64,000 nt of DNA from Diphasiastrum complanatum. Taxonomy: Eukaryota; Streptophyta; Lycopodiopsida; Lycopodiales; Lycopodiaceae. The notes beneath the pieces were generated by a model. The model ran no database searches. It was not told the DNA's origin and saw nothing but the letters and a program-made list of their open reading frames with translations. Position numbers and translations under genes: made by a program. Positions 34,696 to 46,137 of this stretch are shown piece after piece; the stretch's first letter is position 1, and every line of letters starts with the position of its first letter. The stretch spans positions 38,141-102,140 of the forward strand of contig MU831832.1 in NCBI GenBank assembly GCA_029204225.1. Direction: 5' to 3'.

Positions 34696-37600
34696 TAATG
34701 CCAGAACTAACAAAATAGATATGTAATGTTTAACTCTGTGTTTTAGTGAAGATAATGCCAGAACTAACAAAACAGAAATGTATTGTTTAACTCTGAGGGT
34801 TCAACCCCACAAAGTCTTAGACCATCAACTCCATGCATAGCACAGACTACATACTACAGCCCGACTCACAATATCAGTTTCCAAGAGTCGGGGATGGTCA
34901 CACGCATAGAATGTAAGTCCATGCTAAGCAAATACAGAGAGCAGTACATTTGATTGCTAGCACTTCTCCAAAAGAAGGGTGCCTTGATGAGGCTGCCACT
35001 GTTTGCCCACCATAGAAGTTGCAACCTCCAATAAGTTGAACCTTTTATGCATGCATCTGATTTATGTACGTAAGTCGTAGACTAGAATTCTAGCCCATCT
35101 AATGCAATATGCATGAAGCTTGCAAGCATAACATCTTATACTATACAAGCATGTTATGGACACGCATTATAGTCCATACTTTCTACTTTTTACAGTATTA
35201 GTGGCCACGCACTTTATATTACACATGACGGGCCTAGAAATACTATTTTACATGGTTTTATATTTTTGGCCCTAATTTTTTAATTTCACTTTCACTCCAA
35301 ATCAATATGAAGAGAGGTAGGGTTTCTCCACCATAAATAGCCACTAAGGCTAGTCATTTGTCAGTTTTGATCATTTGAGTCTTGGGCTTCTTGTAAGGGA
35401 GTTGAACTATTTTGGAGATCTGCCTGAGCTATCGGTGGCCATTGATATTCATACGGTTTCTTAGTTGGAGAATGCCATGTGAATGCCTTTCGCTGTTTTT
35501 TATGCATCATTGATACAAATACCTGTGAATCTGTTCATAACAAAACAGAATAGGTAATCGAAACTTGACAATCTTAGCTTCACATACCGATACTCAAAAT
35601 TCCAAGCTAATCCTAGAACTGCATCCGAATGACTTCCTTCTTTTAACTTCACGTCCTGGAACCATCGATAAGAAGGCCCATAAAAACCCATAGTTAGTAT
35701 CCCATGTTCAGTTAACCAAACTTCAAAAGCAATGTCTCCAAATGGACAAATCTAAAAAATCAATCTGAATTGTATATATTGACAAAAATAGTTTCTTGTA
35801 ACAAGAATTGAACACACTTCAAACCAACCTTCTTTTTCTTTTTCTTCCTCTTTTTCTCTTCGGATACTTCTGCTTTACGTGATTGTTTAACATGTCCTCC
35901 TAACACCACAGCAGGCTCAACCTCATCGAGCTGCAAATGTTAATTTTTGACAAAAATGCATAGCGAGGTCAACTCTTACCAAGTGTGACTTTAAGTTGGT
36001 AATTAAAACATAGCCTGCAACAAATACTCATTCAAACTGATGACTACTATTAACAAGGAAGAACAGCTGATTGGACTAGAGAGAAACCATAGAATTATGG
36101 CCATAGTCCTCCTACATAATAAAGGTGACCACAAAATCAAGTCAAAAGCCAATGATCGTACAACATCAAGGTCCCAAATCTCAATCTCTGGCTGCATCGT
36201 GCCAACAGCCACATAATTCCCTACACAGGCGATTCACATGTCATTTTCACACTTATTTGCATGCTTTATGATAAAATAACACACACAAGAATTTGTGAGA
36301 CACAATATTGCAGTCAAAGTTTTCAATTGTTTTCTAGATCGCCACTCCTGAAGAGGTGAATCACGATTCCAATCAATCTAAACCCGTATGTTCAAGTTTG
36401 AACTGGAAAGAAAGGCCATGTTATAAAAAAAAAAAGGGGCGGTTTACAGATAATAGTTCAGAGTTGTTTATGGCTGGAATTAATGCCAGCATAACCAAAA
36501 GTGGCTTTAGCCTAAAGTCACATAAAGGCTTCCAAATTCTTCAAGCGCAATCACATAATGCATAGTTCAAGACTTTGCACGATTTGCAATGTTACTGAAC
36601 CCATGCAGCCAGTCCTTTCCCATTAGAACTGGTCCCTGGATTAAAATCAATTCAAGCCACAAATCGTGGTTCGGAAATCTTAGGAAGGAATTTAGGACGC
36701 CATTTTTTTCCAATTTCAACTGGATGAACAATTCAAGCCACAAACCTCAGTTCCAAAATCTTAAAATCACCATTTGGGATATTAAGATACATGCAGACAA
36801 GTTCTAACATTATTTTGTAGCACACAGATAAAAAAAATCATGTTGTCACAACCTACCCTTCTCGCCACCCTTCAGGTCACAATCCAACCAAGCGAGGGAA
36901 AGTGGGAAAGCTGGTAGCATGATATCATGATGTACATACATGTTGCTCTCCTCGTCTTTGGCTTCTTCATAGACCCAGACCTGCCAACCCCACAACTCAA
37001 TCAAGTAATGGTTCACCATGGGAGGAGACTTTGAATCCTTTCAATAGCACAAGCAATTTCTTTCAAATACCTCAAGGTGGCTGACATCATCCTCGTTGCG
37101 TGCAGTCACAATGAGCAAATCAGATTCTTTTATTGTCATGTCCTCAATCTCCTCGTCATCTTCATCCTGTGAAATCTTTGAATTCAAATCTAAGAAGCAA
37201 CCTACAGTTCTGTAGTCTGAAGACTCAGCCTTACTAATCCACAAAGTCGCAAAATTGAATACTCCGTTCAAAACAAATGAATGAAAGAGATGCTACGCAC
37301 ATCTTTGTTTGCAAGGTAGGGGTCATCGTCGTTGCTGCCATAATAAGCAGCACCCAATCCTCCATTCCCAAATATCTTAGCACCTTAAGCACCGTGAGAG
37401 GTCCATGTGAGCGTTTAATGAATACAAAGCTTCAACGTAGCTGATTTACTAAAGCACAAATTTCAGTTGATTACTAAAATAAACAAGTTAAGCTTATTTA
37501 TGAACATTAAATGCACATAAATCTTGCATTGTTCCTGAAGAGAAAATGCCAGTAGCGCTTCCAGGTGGGAATTTCAAAATTTGATTTGAAAGAGTTACAG

Positions 37601-38255
37601 GGCCCCTACCTTCATCTTCATCATCGTAATTATCCATGTCAAGTTCGGCAAGACTATCTGCCAAATTGTCCAACTTTTTCTGATGCCCCATACCAAGTGC
37701 ACTCGCTGCTGCCAAAGCTGTTGCAACTGCACCATCAAGGTTTCCGCTTGATCCATTTGCAGCATTTTCCATAACATCCACACTGTCCTCATCTTCATTT
37801 CCTGAGCTGAATAACAAGTAAATACGTGTTCAATATCAATAAACACGGAAGGATCTCATCCCCCGATGCACAGTGACATAAAACAACTGAGCCAAACAGT
37901 GAAGTAGCCTGCAAAAACCCTATTCGCTCACTTCAAAGAGATCCCGATCCTTGGCAAACCATTTGTTGGCCTAGTAAGATTTCTACTGGTGAAAGCTTGA
38001 AAACTAATTATTAAGAACAATTGCGCGTGTACGTGCTGGGGAGCTGATTGAAATAACAACTTTTAGAGAAAAGAAATGAAAAGAAATTCAATGCAGAATG
38101 AAGAAGAAAAGTTTTAGAAACCTTTCCGCAGCATCAGGTCCCTCTAATTGATGAGTTTGCAACAGAGCCTGGATCTCATCCTGCGAGGGCGGCTCCGCTG
38201 CATCTGGAATGGGCTTCGCGGCACCTCTCGGCACCCAGCACACTGCAGCGATCAT
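31199..38255 (-). CDS. PWP1: PWP1: periodic tryptophan protein 1, WD40, ribosome biogenesis (complete, 16 exons)
   Basis: Exons (minus order): 38255-38122, 37806-37610, 37383-37301, 37166-37071, 36980-36857, 36220-36162, 35930-35829, 35655-35588, 34430-34334, 34228-34154, 32589-32491, 32383-32249, 32066-32037, 31830-31768, 31560-31483, 31264-31199. All introns are GT-AG, all joins keep frame, and the product is 501 residues, the usual PWP1 length. It starts MIAAVCWVPRGAAKPIP, the PWP1 signature. Next come acidic stretches (LAELDMDNYDDEDEG; DEDDEEIEDMTIKESD), IEIWDLDV (about 224-231), a Lys-rich run (about 255-265) and WD blades ending VKIWDVTT, VKLWDITNN and VWDIL. Family knowledge: a nucleolar/chromatin WD40 protein acting in rRNA synthesis and early ribosome assembly. 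Nothing suggests decay. Introns 8 and 10 exceed 1 kb. Confidence 0.96.
34664..34695. repeat. Short (TG)n(AG)n tract in PWP1 intron 8
   Basis: About ten TG followed by about five AG repeats. Same compound type as at 21.2 kb. Confidence 0.8.
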
Positions 38256-39330
38256 AGCAAAGAACACTGATGATTCCTTCTTCCGAACCTTGTTGCCTTT
38301 CGTATCTCTTTTTATCTTTCAAAGCAAACCCTAAAATAGTACACACGATAGAGGGATATCTCCAGGACGAGAGGAGAGGGGGCTAGTAACCAACTAACTT
38401 GACTAGGGTTTATGCTTTTAGGGCAAGTTTTGTACAGGGTTTTAGTTCTCAAATCACTCTATATTGAATGTCTTTTGGAATGGGTTTTTTGGGGTGTTTT
38501 CACACACTCCTCAAGGGTATGTCTAGGTGTGTGAATACTAGCATAGGAGTGGTTCAAACATAGCCTTGGCCCTTTTTCACACACATCTCACCACCCAGCG
38601 AGGAAGTCTCAGTTGATTGGTTCGATATGCATCCAAAGTTTCTTTGGTCTCGATTCAAACCTTTCCCTTGGAAACCAAGAAGCATTTCCGCACACATCTC
38701 ATGTTATTTTCAAGTGGTAGTTGAGTTGGCGTTTAAATGTTGCCATGTTTGGCAGCATGAGATTTTGGAATTGCCATGGACTAATCCCATGACAACTCCT
38801 CCTTCTATAGGCGCCTATTTTGACGAGATGATTTGTTATGGCCATATTCGGTTAAGGACCTAGAATAGTCCTAATATGGTAGACCGGCCCTCCAATACTC
38901 CAGATTATTGGTCATGCCATGAATTAATTCCATGTCAAGGCTAGTTTGTGACTAATTACCTTGAGAGGACCCAGACACTCTTATTGAGACATTTGGAGCA
39001 TTGCATGTCTGTGTGACGGATATAGGCAGGAGGACTGCATGAAGAGATGTGATCTATTTATAGTTGACCTGCATGGAGATTGCATGGTTTTCATGCACAG
39101 TACTCTACTCTCTATATAATGAGGTGGCAATTCTCTCATCGACATATTGGATTGAGGTTACCAGTTTCTCTTGCTTGCTTTCTGATTCAGCCGACAATTC
39201 CCTGTCTCTGAATCTTTTTTACAATTACGAGCCGTTCCACAAATCTCCATAGACTCGGTTTTGTGCTTCCTAGCCAACAAACCGTCGTGAATTCGCAGCT
39301 CTCTGTTCTTGTCCGGTGATTGTAGCCACC
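38256..39330. other. PWP1 5' flank and Copia-like internal sequence
   Basis: 38256-38420 is the likely PWP1 5' UTR/promoter, with no TATA box I would defend. From about 38.48 kb the sequence is TE-like: it leads, in minus orientation, from the primer site at 39335-39346. No coding motif seen. Confidence 0.4.
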
Positions 39331-39334
39331 AAGG

Positions 39335-39346
39335 GCTCTGATACCA
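39335..39346 (-). other. Copia primer-binding site, minus orientation
   Basis: Minus-strand TGGTATCAGAGC in the context TTAACTTGGTATCAGAGCCC. This places an LTR at higher coordinates (from about 39349) and internal sequence at lower ones. Confidence 0.8.
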
Positions 39347-39348
39347 AG

Positions 39349-39940
39349 TTAAGAAAATAGTTTAAAAACCCGACCAGATCAATCACCATAGCACAACATC
39401 AAGTGCAATAAGACAAGACAACAGAATTACTCTCCACAAACTATATATATCAACTAATAAGCAAGTACAAAGATAAAGTTGTTTAAAAGCACTCAAAGGG
39501 ATCGTAAAAGAAAGACGGCCCGATAATTCTAGAACTGAGCACACGTGGTGCCATCGAAATAAGAAAGCATTGTATAAGTTGATCATTGCTATTTTAACTA
39601 ATTCTCCTCTTGATGATTGTCCTCCTTAGCGATATCTGCCACTACCTTGTCGAGGAGGAGGCTATAATCCTATGGGTGATTCTTCTTGAGAAAATTTGCC
39701 ATTGTCCCTAAGGCACTGAGGATGTGAATCCTCCTCCTCTCTATTCTTCTCCTCGGCGATATATTTCTCTGTTTCACGAGCCTTCTTCTAGATGCACAAT
39801 AATAATGGATGGATCGATAAACACATGACACATGGCTGTTGCAGATTTCAGGCAAGAGGAAATCATGTGTAGTGCCCGCCAAGTATATATTCTAATTTTG
39901 ACAAATTTTTCGGGCACAAGTGACTTAGCTTCTTCCACGG
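39349..39940 (-). repeat. Probable Copia LTR, limits uncertain
   Basis: Inferred only from its place next to the primer site. I found no partner LTR. Confidence 0.35.
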
Positions 39941-39947
39941 GCCTACA

Positions 39948-40070
39948 CAACCACACTCGTGCACCATAAGAAGGTGAAATGTTTTTTGCTCATATATAAA
40001 GGAGATCTGCTAAAGTCTAAAATGATTATGGGATAAAATCATATATGTACACGTTTGGACATAGGCAACA
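39948..40070. repeat. 123-bp dispersed repeat, copy 1
   Basis: The stretch around GTTTTTTGCTCATATATAAA through TTTGGACATAGGCAAC recurs at 48207-48326 at roughly 90 percent by eye. No coding capacity recognised. Confidence 0.8.
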
Positions 40071-40359
40071 AAAATGGCATGAAAACACATGGCGCCAAGG
40101 CAACTCCACTACTGGTTATCAGTATCATGTGACATGCCACCAAGAGAGATGATGCATCTACATGTGAATTGAATTTCAGACACGCTTCCTTCTCAACAAT
40201 GCTTCTAGAAAAGTTTCAAACTAAAATTATAAAACGTCCACAAAACTACTATGAAATCGATAAGAGGTTAAAATAAAACCTTAAAATGTAGAATCTTTAA
40301 CTAAAATCAACTGATTTTGAACCACGTAAAATACCTATAAATCTAAAATGAAGTAGTAA

Positions 40360-41466
40360 AACATGAATTTCAACGATTGGGCTGTTTGTATTTGTCGATT
40401 TTTGGCGAGCACTGCTTCTCAAATACAAGCTGAAAATTCTTCTAGAGAGTTGCTTGGCATTTGTGATTGGTTTGAATCCAATCGAACATCGTTTGAAGAG
40501 CGATTTGGTGCAGAAGATTGCTTGTTGTTGGGCGACCTCAGAGGGATAGGTAGCTGCTCAAAAAAAATCTCAAAAAGATGCGACAAAGTCCAAAAAATAG
40601 CTTTTCTTCACTCAGCTAGGGTTTTGAGCAAAACAATGGTGAATCTCTCTTGTTTCTGAATCTTTTTCGGTTCTGTAAACGCATGATGGTGGGCGCCCTG
40701 CTATTGTTGTGAACTTGTGGAGAGGCCATGGGCGGCCGCGGACTATGTAGAGAGGTAGCTTGAAATCTGCCAGGTTGCCATAGCCATAGTTTGTTGAAAG
40801 GAAGCCTGAAAAGCTTGGAGATGGTGTGAGGGAGGTCGTGGGCCTGAACGCGCGGTCAATCGCACAAATCCTATAGCGTGAGGAAGGGAGTAGCAATCCC
40901 AAGAAGGAAACTTGATGCGCCTAGATGATTGTGATCATTGGATCCAGAGCTATTGTGATCTACGGTTGAAGTCGACTGGCCAAGAAGTGATCTAGGCAGT
41001 TTGATCTTAGATAACCATTGGATTTGTTGGATTCCAACTTGAACTTTATAAGAAGGAGTCTGAAGTGCAAAGTGAATTGCAACTTCATTAAAAAATTTCA
41101 AACTGAAATAATTGCTGGTTCCCAAGTTTTTGAAGGGTGAAGTTTCTTCACACTAAAGAAACGGTTCAAAAACTCAAAGTGCCCTTATTTTCACCTCCTT
41201 TAGCATGCCAAAACAGAGTGATTGCCACAGAGAAAGTGTTCGGAGCGCGCCAAAAGTGATCTCACCATTCCACTGGGCACGTAGTTGGGAGTTGGTGACG
41301 AGAAGCATTTTGGAAAGCGACACCAGTTTGGCTTCCAATTTGGCGAAAGTGCGGCGGGTGGCCTGGTAAGCCAAAAATTGCAGGTCATTATTCTTTATTT
41401 TTGACATCACAGTTGGCTTCGGCATACACCTTTTAGCCTATAGGTGAAGTTTCAAGCACTTTGGAA
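40360..41466 (+). mobile_element. Long 5' leader of a Copia element
   Basis: GC-richer than its surroundings and leading into gag at 41467. Blocks are shared with the coding-less element at 16.9-18.5 kb. No primer site or 5' LTR precedes it, so the element is truncated at its 5' end. Confidence 0.55.
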
Positions 41467-42027
41467 ATGGCAAACATCAATGGGGCAATTTTGGGCGATG
41501 CAAGCAAACTTGATGGGGCTTCTAACTACGACATCTGGAGATTCAAAATGAAGAGCATTTTGATGGAGAAAGATTTATGGGAGATCGTGGCAGGTACTGA
41601 AGTCCGGACAAATACCACTCCATGTGACATGAGGGCCTTTGATAAAAAGGCGCAGAGAGCATTGTCCTTGATCAATCTTTCAGTGAAAGATCGTGTGATC
41701 ACCCATATAAGTGATGCCACGACAGCTAGGGGAGCTTTGGAAGCTCTTAGAATGCAATTTCAAACTTGCAATCCAGCTCGAGCCATGTTCTTTAAGTCGA
41801 GATTGAACGCAGTCAGGATGGAAGAAAGCGAATCGATGGGATCTTTCTTCACCAGGATAAAGGAGCTGAGAGATCAACTTGTGGCAATTGGAGAACCAAT
41901 TAGGGACGTTGAATTGGTACATACCATAATGAGCGGTTATCAGTTGGCCTCGCCACAAGGCAAGTCGACGAGACACGCGTCCCGCCAACGGCAACCTGGG
42001 TCATGCATGGGTTGCATGAGTGAATAA
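41467..42027 (+). pseudogene. Copia gag, truncated and fused to an LTR fragment
   Basis: From ATG 41467 the frame begins MANINGAILGDASKLDGASN and YDIWRFKMKSIL, a typical UBN2 gag start, and continues to ELVHTIMSGYQ (about 41943). The rest of gag, with its zinc knuckle, is missing. The next 27 codons (LASPQGKSTRHASRQ...) come from LTR sequence and end at a stop at 42025-42027. Protease and integrase are absent, so gag is followed directly by RT. Confidence 0.85.
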
Positions 42028-42050
42028 CTATATGTGCAGTGTAATTTCAT
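41941..42050 (+). repeat. Internal copy of an LTR segment between gag and RT
   Basis: 110 bp (AGTTGGCCTCGCCACAAGGC through GCAGTGTAATTTCAT) match 43680-43790 in the 3' LTR at over 90 percent by eye. It sits exactly where the rest of gag, protease and integrase should be. Confidence 0.85.
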
Positions 42051-43562
42051 GAAGCGAAGGATGATGACATTTGGGTCAAGGCCATGGGAGAGGAAATGGA
42101 GTCAATTGCTAAGCATAGCACATGGGACTTAGTAGAACCACCAGTTGGCAAGAAACCCATTAGTTGCAAATGGGTATATAGGACTAAGTACCATGCAGAT
42201 GGAAGTATAGCAAAGCACAAGGCAAGATTGGTGATCAAAAGGTATGCACAAAGTAAAGGCACCGACTATGAGGAGACCTTTGCGCCAGTATATAAGTGGA
42301 ATACTCTACGCCTACTTGTTGCTTTAGCTTCACATTTTGGTTGGCCTTTGCATCAGATGGATGTGAAATCTGCTTTCCTAAATGGTGAGTTAGAAGAAGA
42401 GGTGTTCATGGATCAACCTAAAGGCTTTGTAGCAAAGGGACAGGAAAATAAAGTATGTCGCTTGAAGAAAGCACTTTATGGTCTTAAACAGGCACCACGT
42501 GCGTGGTATAGCAAGATTGATGCCTACTTTCATTCAAAGGGGATGGTGAGAACACATTCTGATCCAAATCTATATGTCTTATGCTTTGATGGTATGGTTG
42601 TTTTGATTGCTCTTTATGTTGATGACTTAATTATTACGGGAAATAATCAAGAGATGATAGATATGATCAAGAAAGACCTCATGGAACAATTCGAGATGAC
42701 AGATCTCAGCCTGATGCATTATTGCCTTGGAGTAGAGGTGTGGCAAAAAGGACACGAAGTGGGTTTAACACAAGTGAAGTATGTCAAAGAGTTGTTGCAC
42801 AGGTTTAGGTTGCAGGATTGCAAACCAGTGAATACTCCTATTGAACCAGGTAAAAAGCTTTCTAAGCTTGATGAGTCACAGTCATTTGATGCTACGCTGT
42901 ATAAGCAGTTAGTAGGGAGCTTGATTTACCTTACCACGACTAGACCAGATATATGCTATGTTGTTGGCATTGTAAGTCAATTTATGGCAGCACCTACGGA
43001 AACGCATTGGAAGGTAGCTAAATGCATTTTGCGTTATGTGAAAGGCACTTCAGATTATGGCTTGATTTACAGGAAGCATGATGGTTTACCTGAGTTGTGT
43101 GGCTATGTGGATGCAGATTGGGGAGGTGACTATGATGATCGTAGATCCACCACAGGGTATGTATTCCAGTTTTGTGGTAGTTGCTTTTCCTGGTCTAGTA
43201 AGAAGCAAAGTACAATTGCTCTATCCACCACAGAAGCAGAGTATAAGGCAATGTGTAGTGCAGCACAGGAAGCTATATGGTTGAGACAAATCTTGGAAGA
43301 AGTTGGCATGAAGCAAAAAAATCCCACGACATTATATAGCGACAGTCAGAGTGGCATTCAGCTAGCAAAGAATCCAGTGTTCCATGCGAGAACTAAACAC
43401 ATTGAGATTTAGTCACTGTATACGTGAGAGGCTGCTGAGTCGTGAAATTCATGTTATTCATTGTAGCACAGAAGAACAACTAGCTGATATTTTCACTAAG
43501 CCACTTGTTGGAGAAAAGTTTGATAAGTTTAGATCAAAGCTTTTTGTACTTAAAGTTTGTTG
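42051..43562 (+). pseudogene. Copia reverse transcriptase-RNase H, nearly intact
   Basis: The frame opens at EAKDDDIWVKAMGEEMESI, the usual start of Copia RT, and includes CKWVYRTKYHADGS, HQMDVKSAFLNGELEEE, YGLKQAPRAWY and ALYVDDLIITG (catalytic YVDD). RNase H follows with GYVDADWGGDYDDRRSTTGY, ALSTTEAEY and LYSDSQSG. One single-base shift near 43410 (HIEI then a stop) separates the end, after which ADIFTKPLVGEKF runs to TGA at 43560-43562. There is no start codon context of its own because the upstream domains are deleted. Of all RT remnants here this is the best preserved. Confidence 0.9.
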
Positions 43563-43604
43563 ACTTTAAAGCTATGTATATGACTGTATAAAAAGTAGAC
43601 TCTA

Positions 43605-43616
43605 CTTTAAGGGAGA
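43605..43616 (+). other. Polypurine tract
   Basis: A run around AAGGGAGAGAG precedes the LTR-like sequence TTAGAATTAAAGTAG, at the expected place after the RNase H stop. Confidence 0.7.
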
Positions 43617-43890
43617 GAGTTAGAATTAAAGTAGAATCATTGTGTTATTGTACTGTGGGTCCTATCAGTTGATAAGGATTAGTTGGCCTCGCCACGAGGC
43701 AAGTCGACGGGACACGCGTCCCGCCAATGGCAACCTGGGTCATGCATGGGTTGCCTGAGTGAACAACTATATGTACAGTGTAATTTCATTTTGAGAAATA
43801 CAGTTGCTATGCTAGCTTGTTGTGGAGAGTGTTTTATGTCTGTGTTACTGTGTAGCATGATCTGTGTTCCTGTTCGAAGCAAATTCTAAG
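43617..43890 (+). repeat. 3' LTR of the rearranged Copia (right limit approximate)
   Basis: Starts after the purine tract and includes the 110-bp block also found at 41941-42050. The canonical TG at its start seems mutated. The right end is taken where the 112-bp tandem array begins. Confidence 0.6.
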
Positions 43891-43894
43891 TAAA

Positions 43895-44157
43895 ATGAGG
43901 TTCATAAAGAGTCCATAGAACTTGTAGGACATTAGTAGAGCATATCACAACTTTTGAAAGCAACATTTTGACACACACTGATTCTTCAAGTCCTTAGATA
44001 GGAAAGATGAGGTTCATAAAGAGTCCATAGAACTTGTAGGACATTAGTAGAGCATATCACAACTTTTGAAAGCAACATGTTGACACACACTGAATCTTCG
44101 AGTCCTTAGATAGGAAAAATGAGGTTCATAAAGAGTCCATAGAACTTGTAGGATATT
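43895..44157. repeat. 112-bp tandem repeat, 2.3 copies
   Basis: Units beginning ATGAGGTTCATAAAGAGTCC start at 43895 or 43896, 44007 and 44119/44120. Copies one and two differ at only a few bases. No coding potential recognised. Confidence 0.9.
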
Positions 44158-45267
44158 GCACCTAATACAAAATTCAAAAAGAGTGTTCCCATCCATAGAA
44201 TAAAATGCCTTGCCATAGTTTTCATGTTTGTTCTATTGAGTAGGAGTGGAGAGGGGATAAATAAATCCAATAGTGATGCCTTGTGCTCTTTTTCTCTATG
44301 TATTTTAGAGCCGTATTTAAAAACACAACTTTCATGTGCTTCCCAATCATTTGCACATTCCACTCAAAAAAAAAAAAACTAGTTCTATTTACCCAAGGTA
44401 AGAAGAAGAAGACCCTGCCTTCATTAAATAAGGATGGGAAAACCTAGGATTGGCATATTTTGCACCGAAGCACTGACAAGTCAATGATGGTGCAGACACC
44501 ATCCAAGGTGGGTGGACCGTGGTGGGAGCTCGAGTGCTCCACCACGACCCCATTCTTCTCCCCATCTCTCCGTGCCCAACATGGATGGAAGGGCCCCAAC
44601 ACTGAGTGCAAAATACACTGATTTGAAAACCGTCACTACACAAAGGGACGAAACATTAAACATTGCCGAGCAAAGCATCATCATTGGCCCTGCCCTTAGG
44701 CTACTAACCAATGACTAGTCACAATGGCACCTATGCCCACTAGAGTCTATGGCAGAGGCAAATCAGTCAGTCTCAGTCAGAGTCAATCTTCAATCAGTCC
44801 ATGGAGAAGAGATGCGCATTTTCTGTTTCTTCCAAAGCAGTGTTCTAGTGGCCGACCTTTTCAGCTTTCCCAACATTGACGTCTTCTTATCTATTTCCTC
44901 CTCCTTTCCTATTCTCTTCTCTGCGGTGGATCTAGGCCCGTGGCAGCTGGTGTGAGCTGACCAGAATTCTTATGATGACTGCTTTCTTTTGATCAGTTCT
45001 TATGGCAATTCCATAAAATTGCAGCTAACTAGTGGTCAAATTGTCTTGTTTTTTCAGTGAATTAGCTAGCAGCTTTGAATTGTGGTGCTTGAACCAACCC
45101 ATCAGCTCTTTCGGGTTTCTTTTGATCAGATCAGATACACGCTTGGCTGTCCTTTCAGCCTTAGAGAATTCAGTTTCCATTGAGCTGAGAATTAGAAGCT
45201 CTGAGGCTCTGTGTTGGAAGTTTGATCGGCAGATTTGGCCTGAAGGGAGTGCAGTTGATTGCTGTTT
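44158..45267. other. No gene recognised; 5' flank of the 45.27 kb ORF
   Basis: Contains short ORFs on both strands with no known domain. The last part may be the 5' UTR of the following gene. Confidence 0.4.
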
Positions 45268-46008
45268 ATGGAAAAAGTAGTTGTGGCCAGGAGGCCCAGA
45301 AACAATTCCGTTTGGATGGCCTTCGGACATGCGCAAGATACATTTGGAAGTATGAAGCTAATCGGAAGATCCATGTCTGAGCTCAGATTGGGCGGGGGCG
45401 GTCCTAATGTGCCCTCTGACTCTCATCGACGCACATCATCATGGGTCGACCTAACCGATCACCATCCCGCGACGATATCCTCCTCAAAAGACCAAACTGT
45501 GAAGCAAAAAAAAGGAGCAAGCAAAGATGACAAGCTCAACACCGCAGCTATTTCTGAATCGAAAAGGCTGGGCAGGTGGTGGGAGGATCTGAGACATCGG
45601 CGTGATAGGAAAAAGATTGATGAATCAACAACAGGGCAGGAAAATCCAGTGCAAACTAAAGAATCCAGGAATGTTAGCGCTAAGGCCTCGATATGGAAGA
45701 GGCTGTTAGCAAAACTCAAAGGCCAAGCACAGAAAATCCGTCCTGCTAGATCAGACAGCATCACTCCACCGGAATCACAGCAAGCATATCCTTTGCCAAG
45801 GCCAGAAAGTTTTCGGATGCCCAGAACACAAGAAGCTGTGAATTTGAGAAGATTCAGCAGCTTACACTCTCATATAATGCATTCACAACTACTTCAAGTC
45901 CAGGAGGCTGCCCCTTTATGGCAGAGGAGGAAAGTACGACAACCAGCACCTCTTGATTCCCGTGCAACTAAGTTGAACAGAAACCGAAGATCCTCTCAGA
46001 AATTATGA
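45268..46008 (+). CDS. Uncharacterised basic protein, 246 residues
   Basis: Single open frame from ATG 45268 (MEKVVVARRPRNNSVWMAFG) to TGA at 46006-46008. It is rich in Arg, Lys, Ser and Gln, with no membrane segment or signal peptide. Visible features are SMSELRLGGGGP (about 31-42), a Ser/Asp-rich part with SSWVDLTDHHP, a basic cluster RRDRKK, WKRLLAKLKGQAQKIRPAR and a basic tail. I cannot assign a family. Its mostly disordered, basic character would suit a nuclear or nucleic-acid-associated protein, but this is inference. The start was chosen as the first ATG in frame. A spliced upstream exon cannot be excluded. Confidence 0.5.
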   Translation: MEKVVVARRPRNNSVWMAFGHAQDTFGSMKLIGRSMSELRLGGGGPNVPSDSHRRTSSWVDLTDHHPATISSSKDQTVKQKKGASKDDKLNTAAISESKRLGRWWEDLRHRRDRKKIDESTTGQENPVQTKESRNVSAKASIWKRLLAKLKGQAQKIRPARSDSITPPESQQAYPLPRPESFRMPRTQEAVNLRRFSSLHSHIMHSQLLQVQEAAPLWQRRKVRQPAPLDSRATKLNRNRRSSQKL

Positions 46009-46042
46009 GCAAGATGAATGCTTTTCTCTAAGTGACAAATTG

Positions 46043-46137
46043 AATCCATTTTTGGAGGTTGAATGCTTTTCAGTCTAAAGACAATCCATTTTTGGAGGTT
46101 GAATGCTTTTTTTGTCTAAAGACAATCCATTTTTGGA
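46043..46137. repeat. 40-bp tandem repeat just after the ORF
   Basis: AATCCATTTTTGGAGGTTGA is present at 46043 and 46083 and, altered at its end, at 46124, with AGTCTAAAGAC or TGTCTAAAGAC between. It falls in the likely 3' UTR of the 45.27 kb gene. Confidence 0.85.

Noticed and set aside
37494-37846. Long ORFs over PWP1 exon 2 in other frames
   Set aside because: Explained by the spliced PWP1 frame; the acceptor at 37806 and donor at 37610 define the exon.
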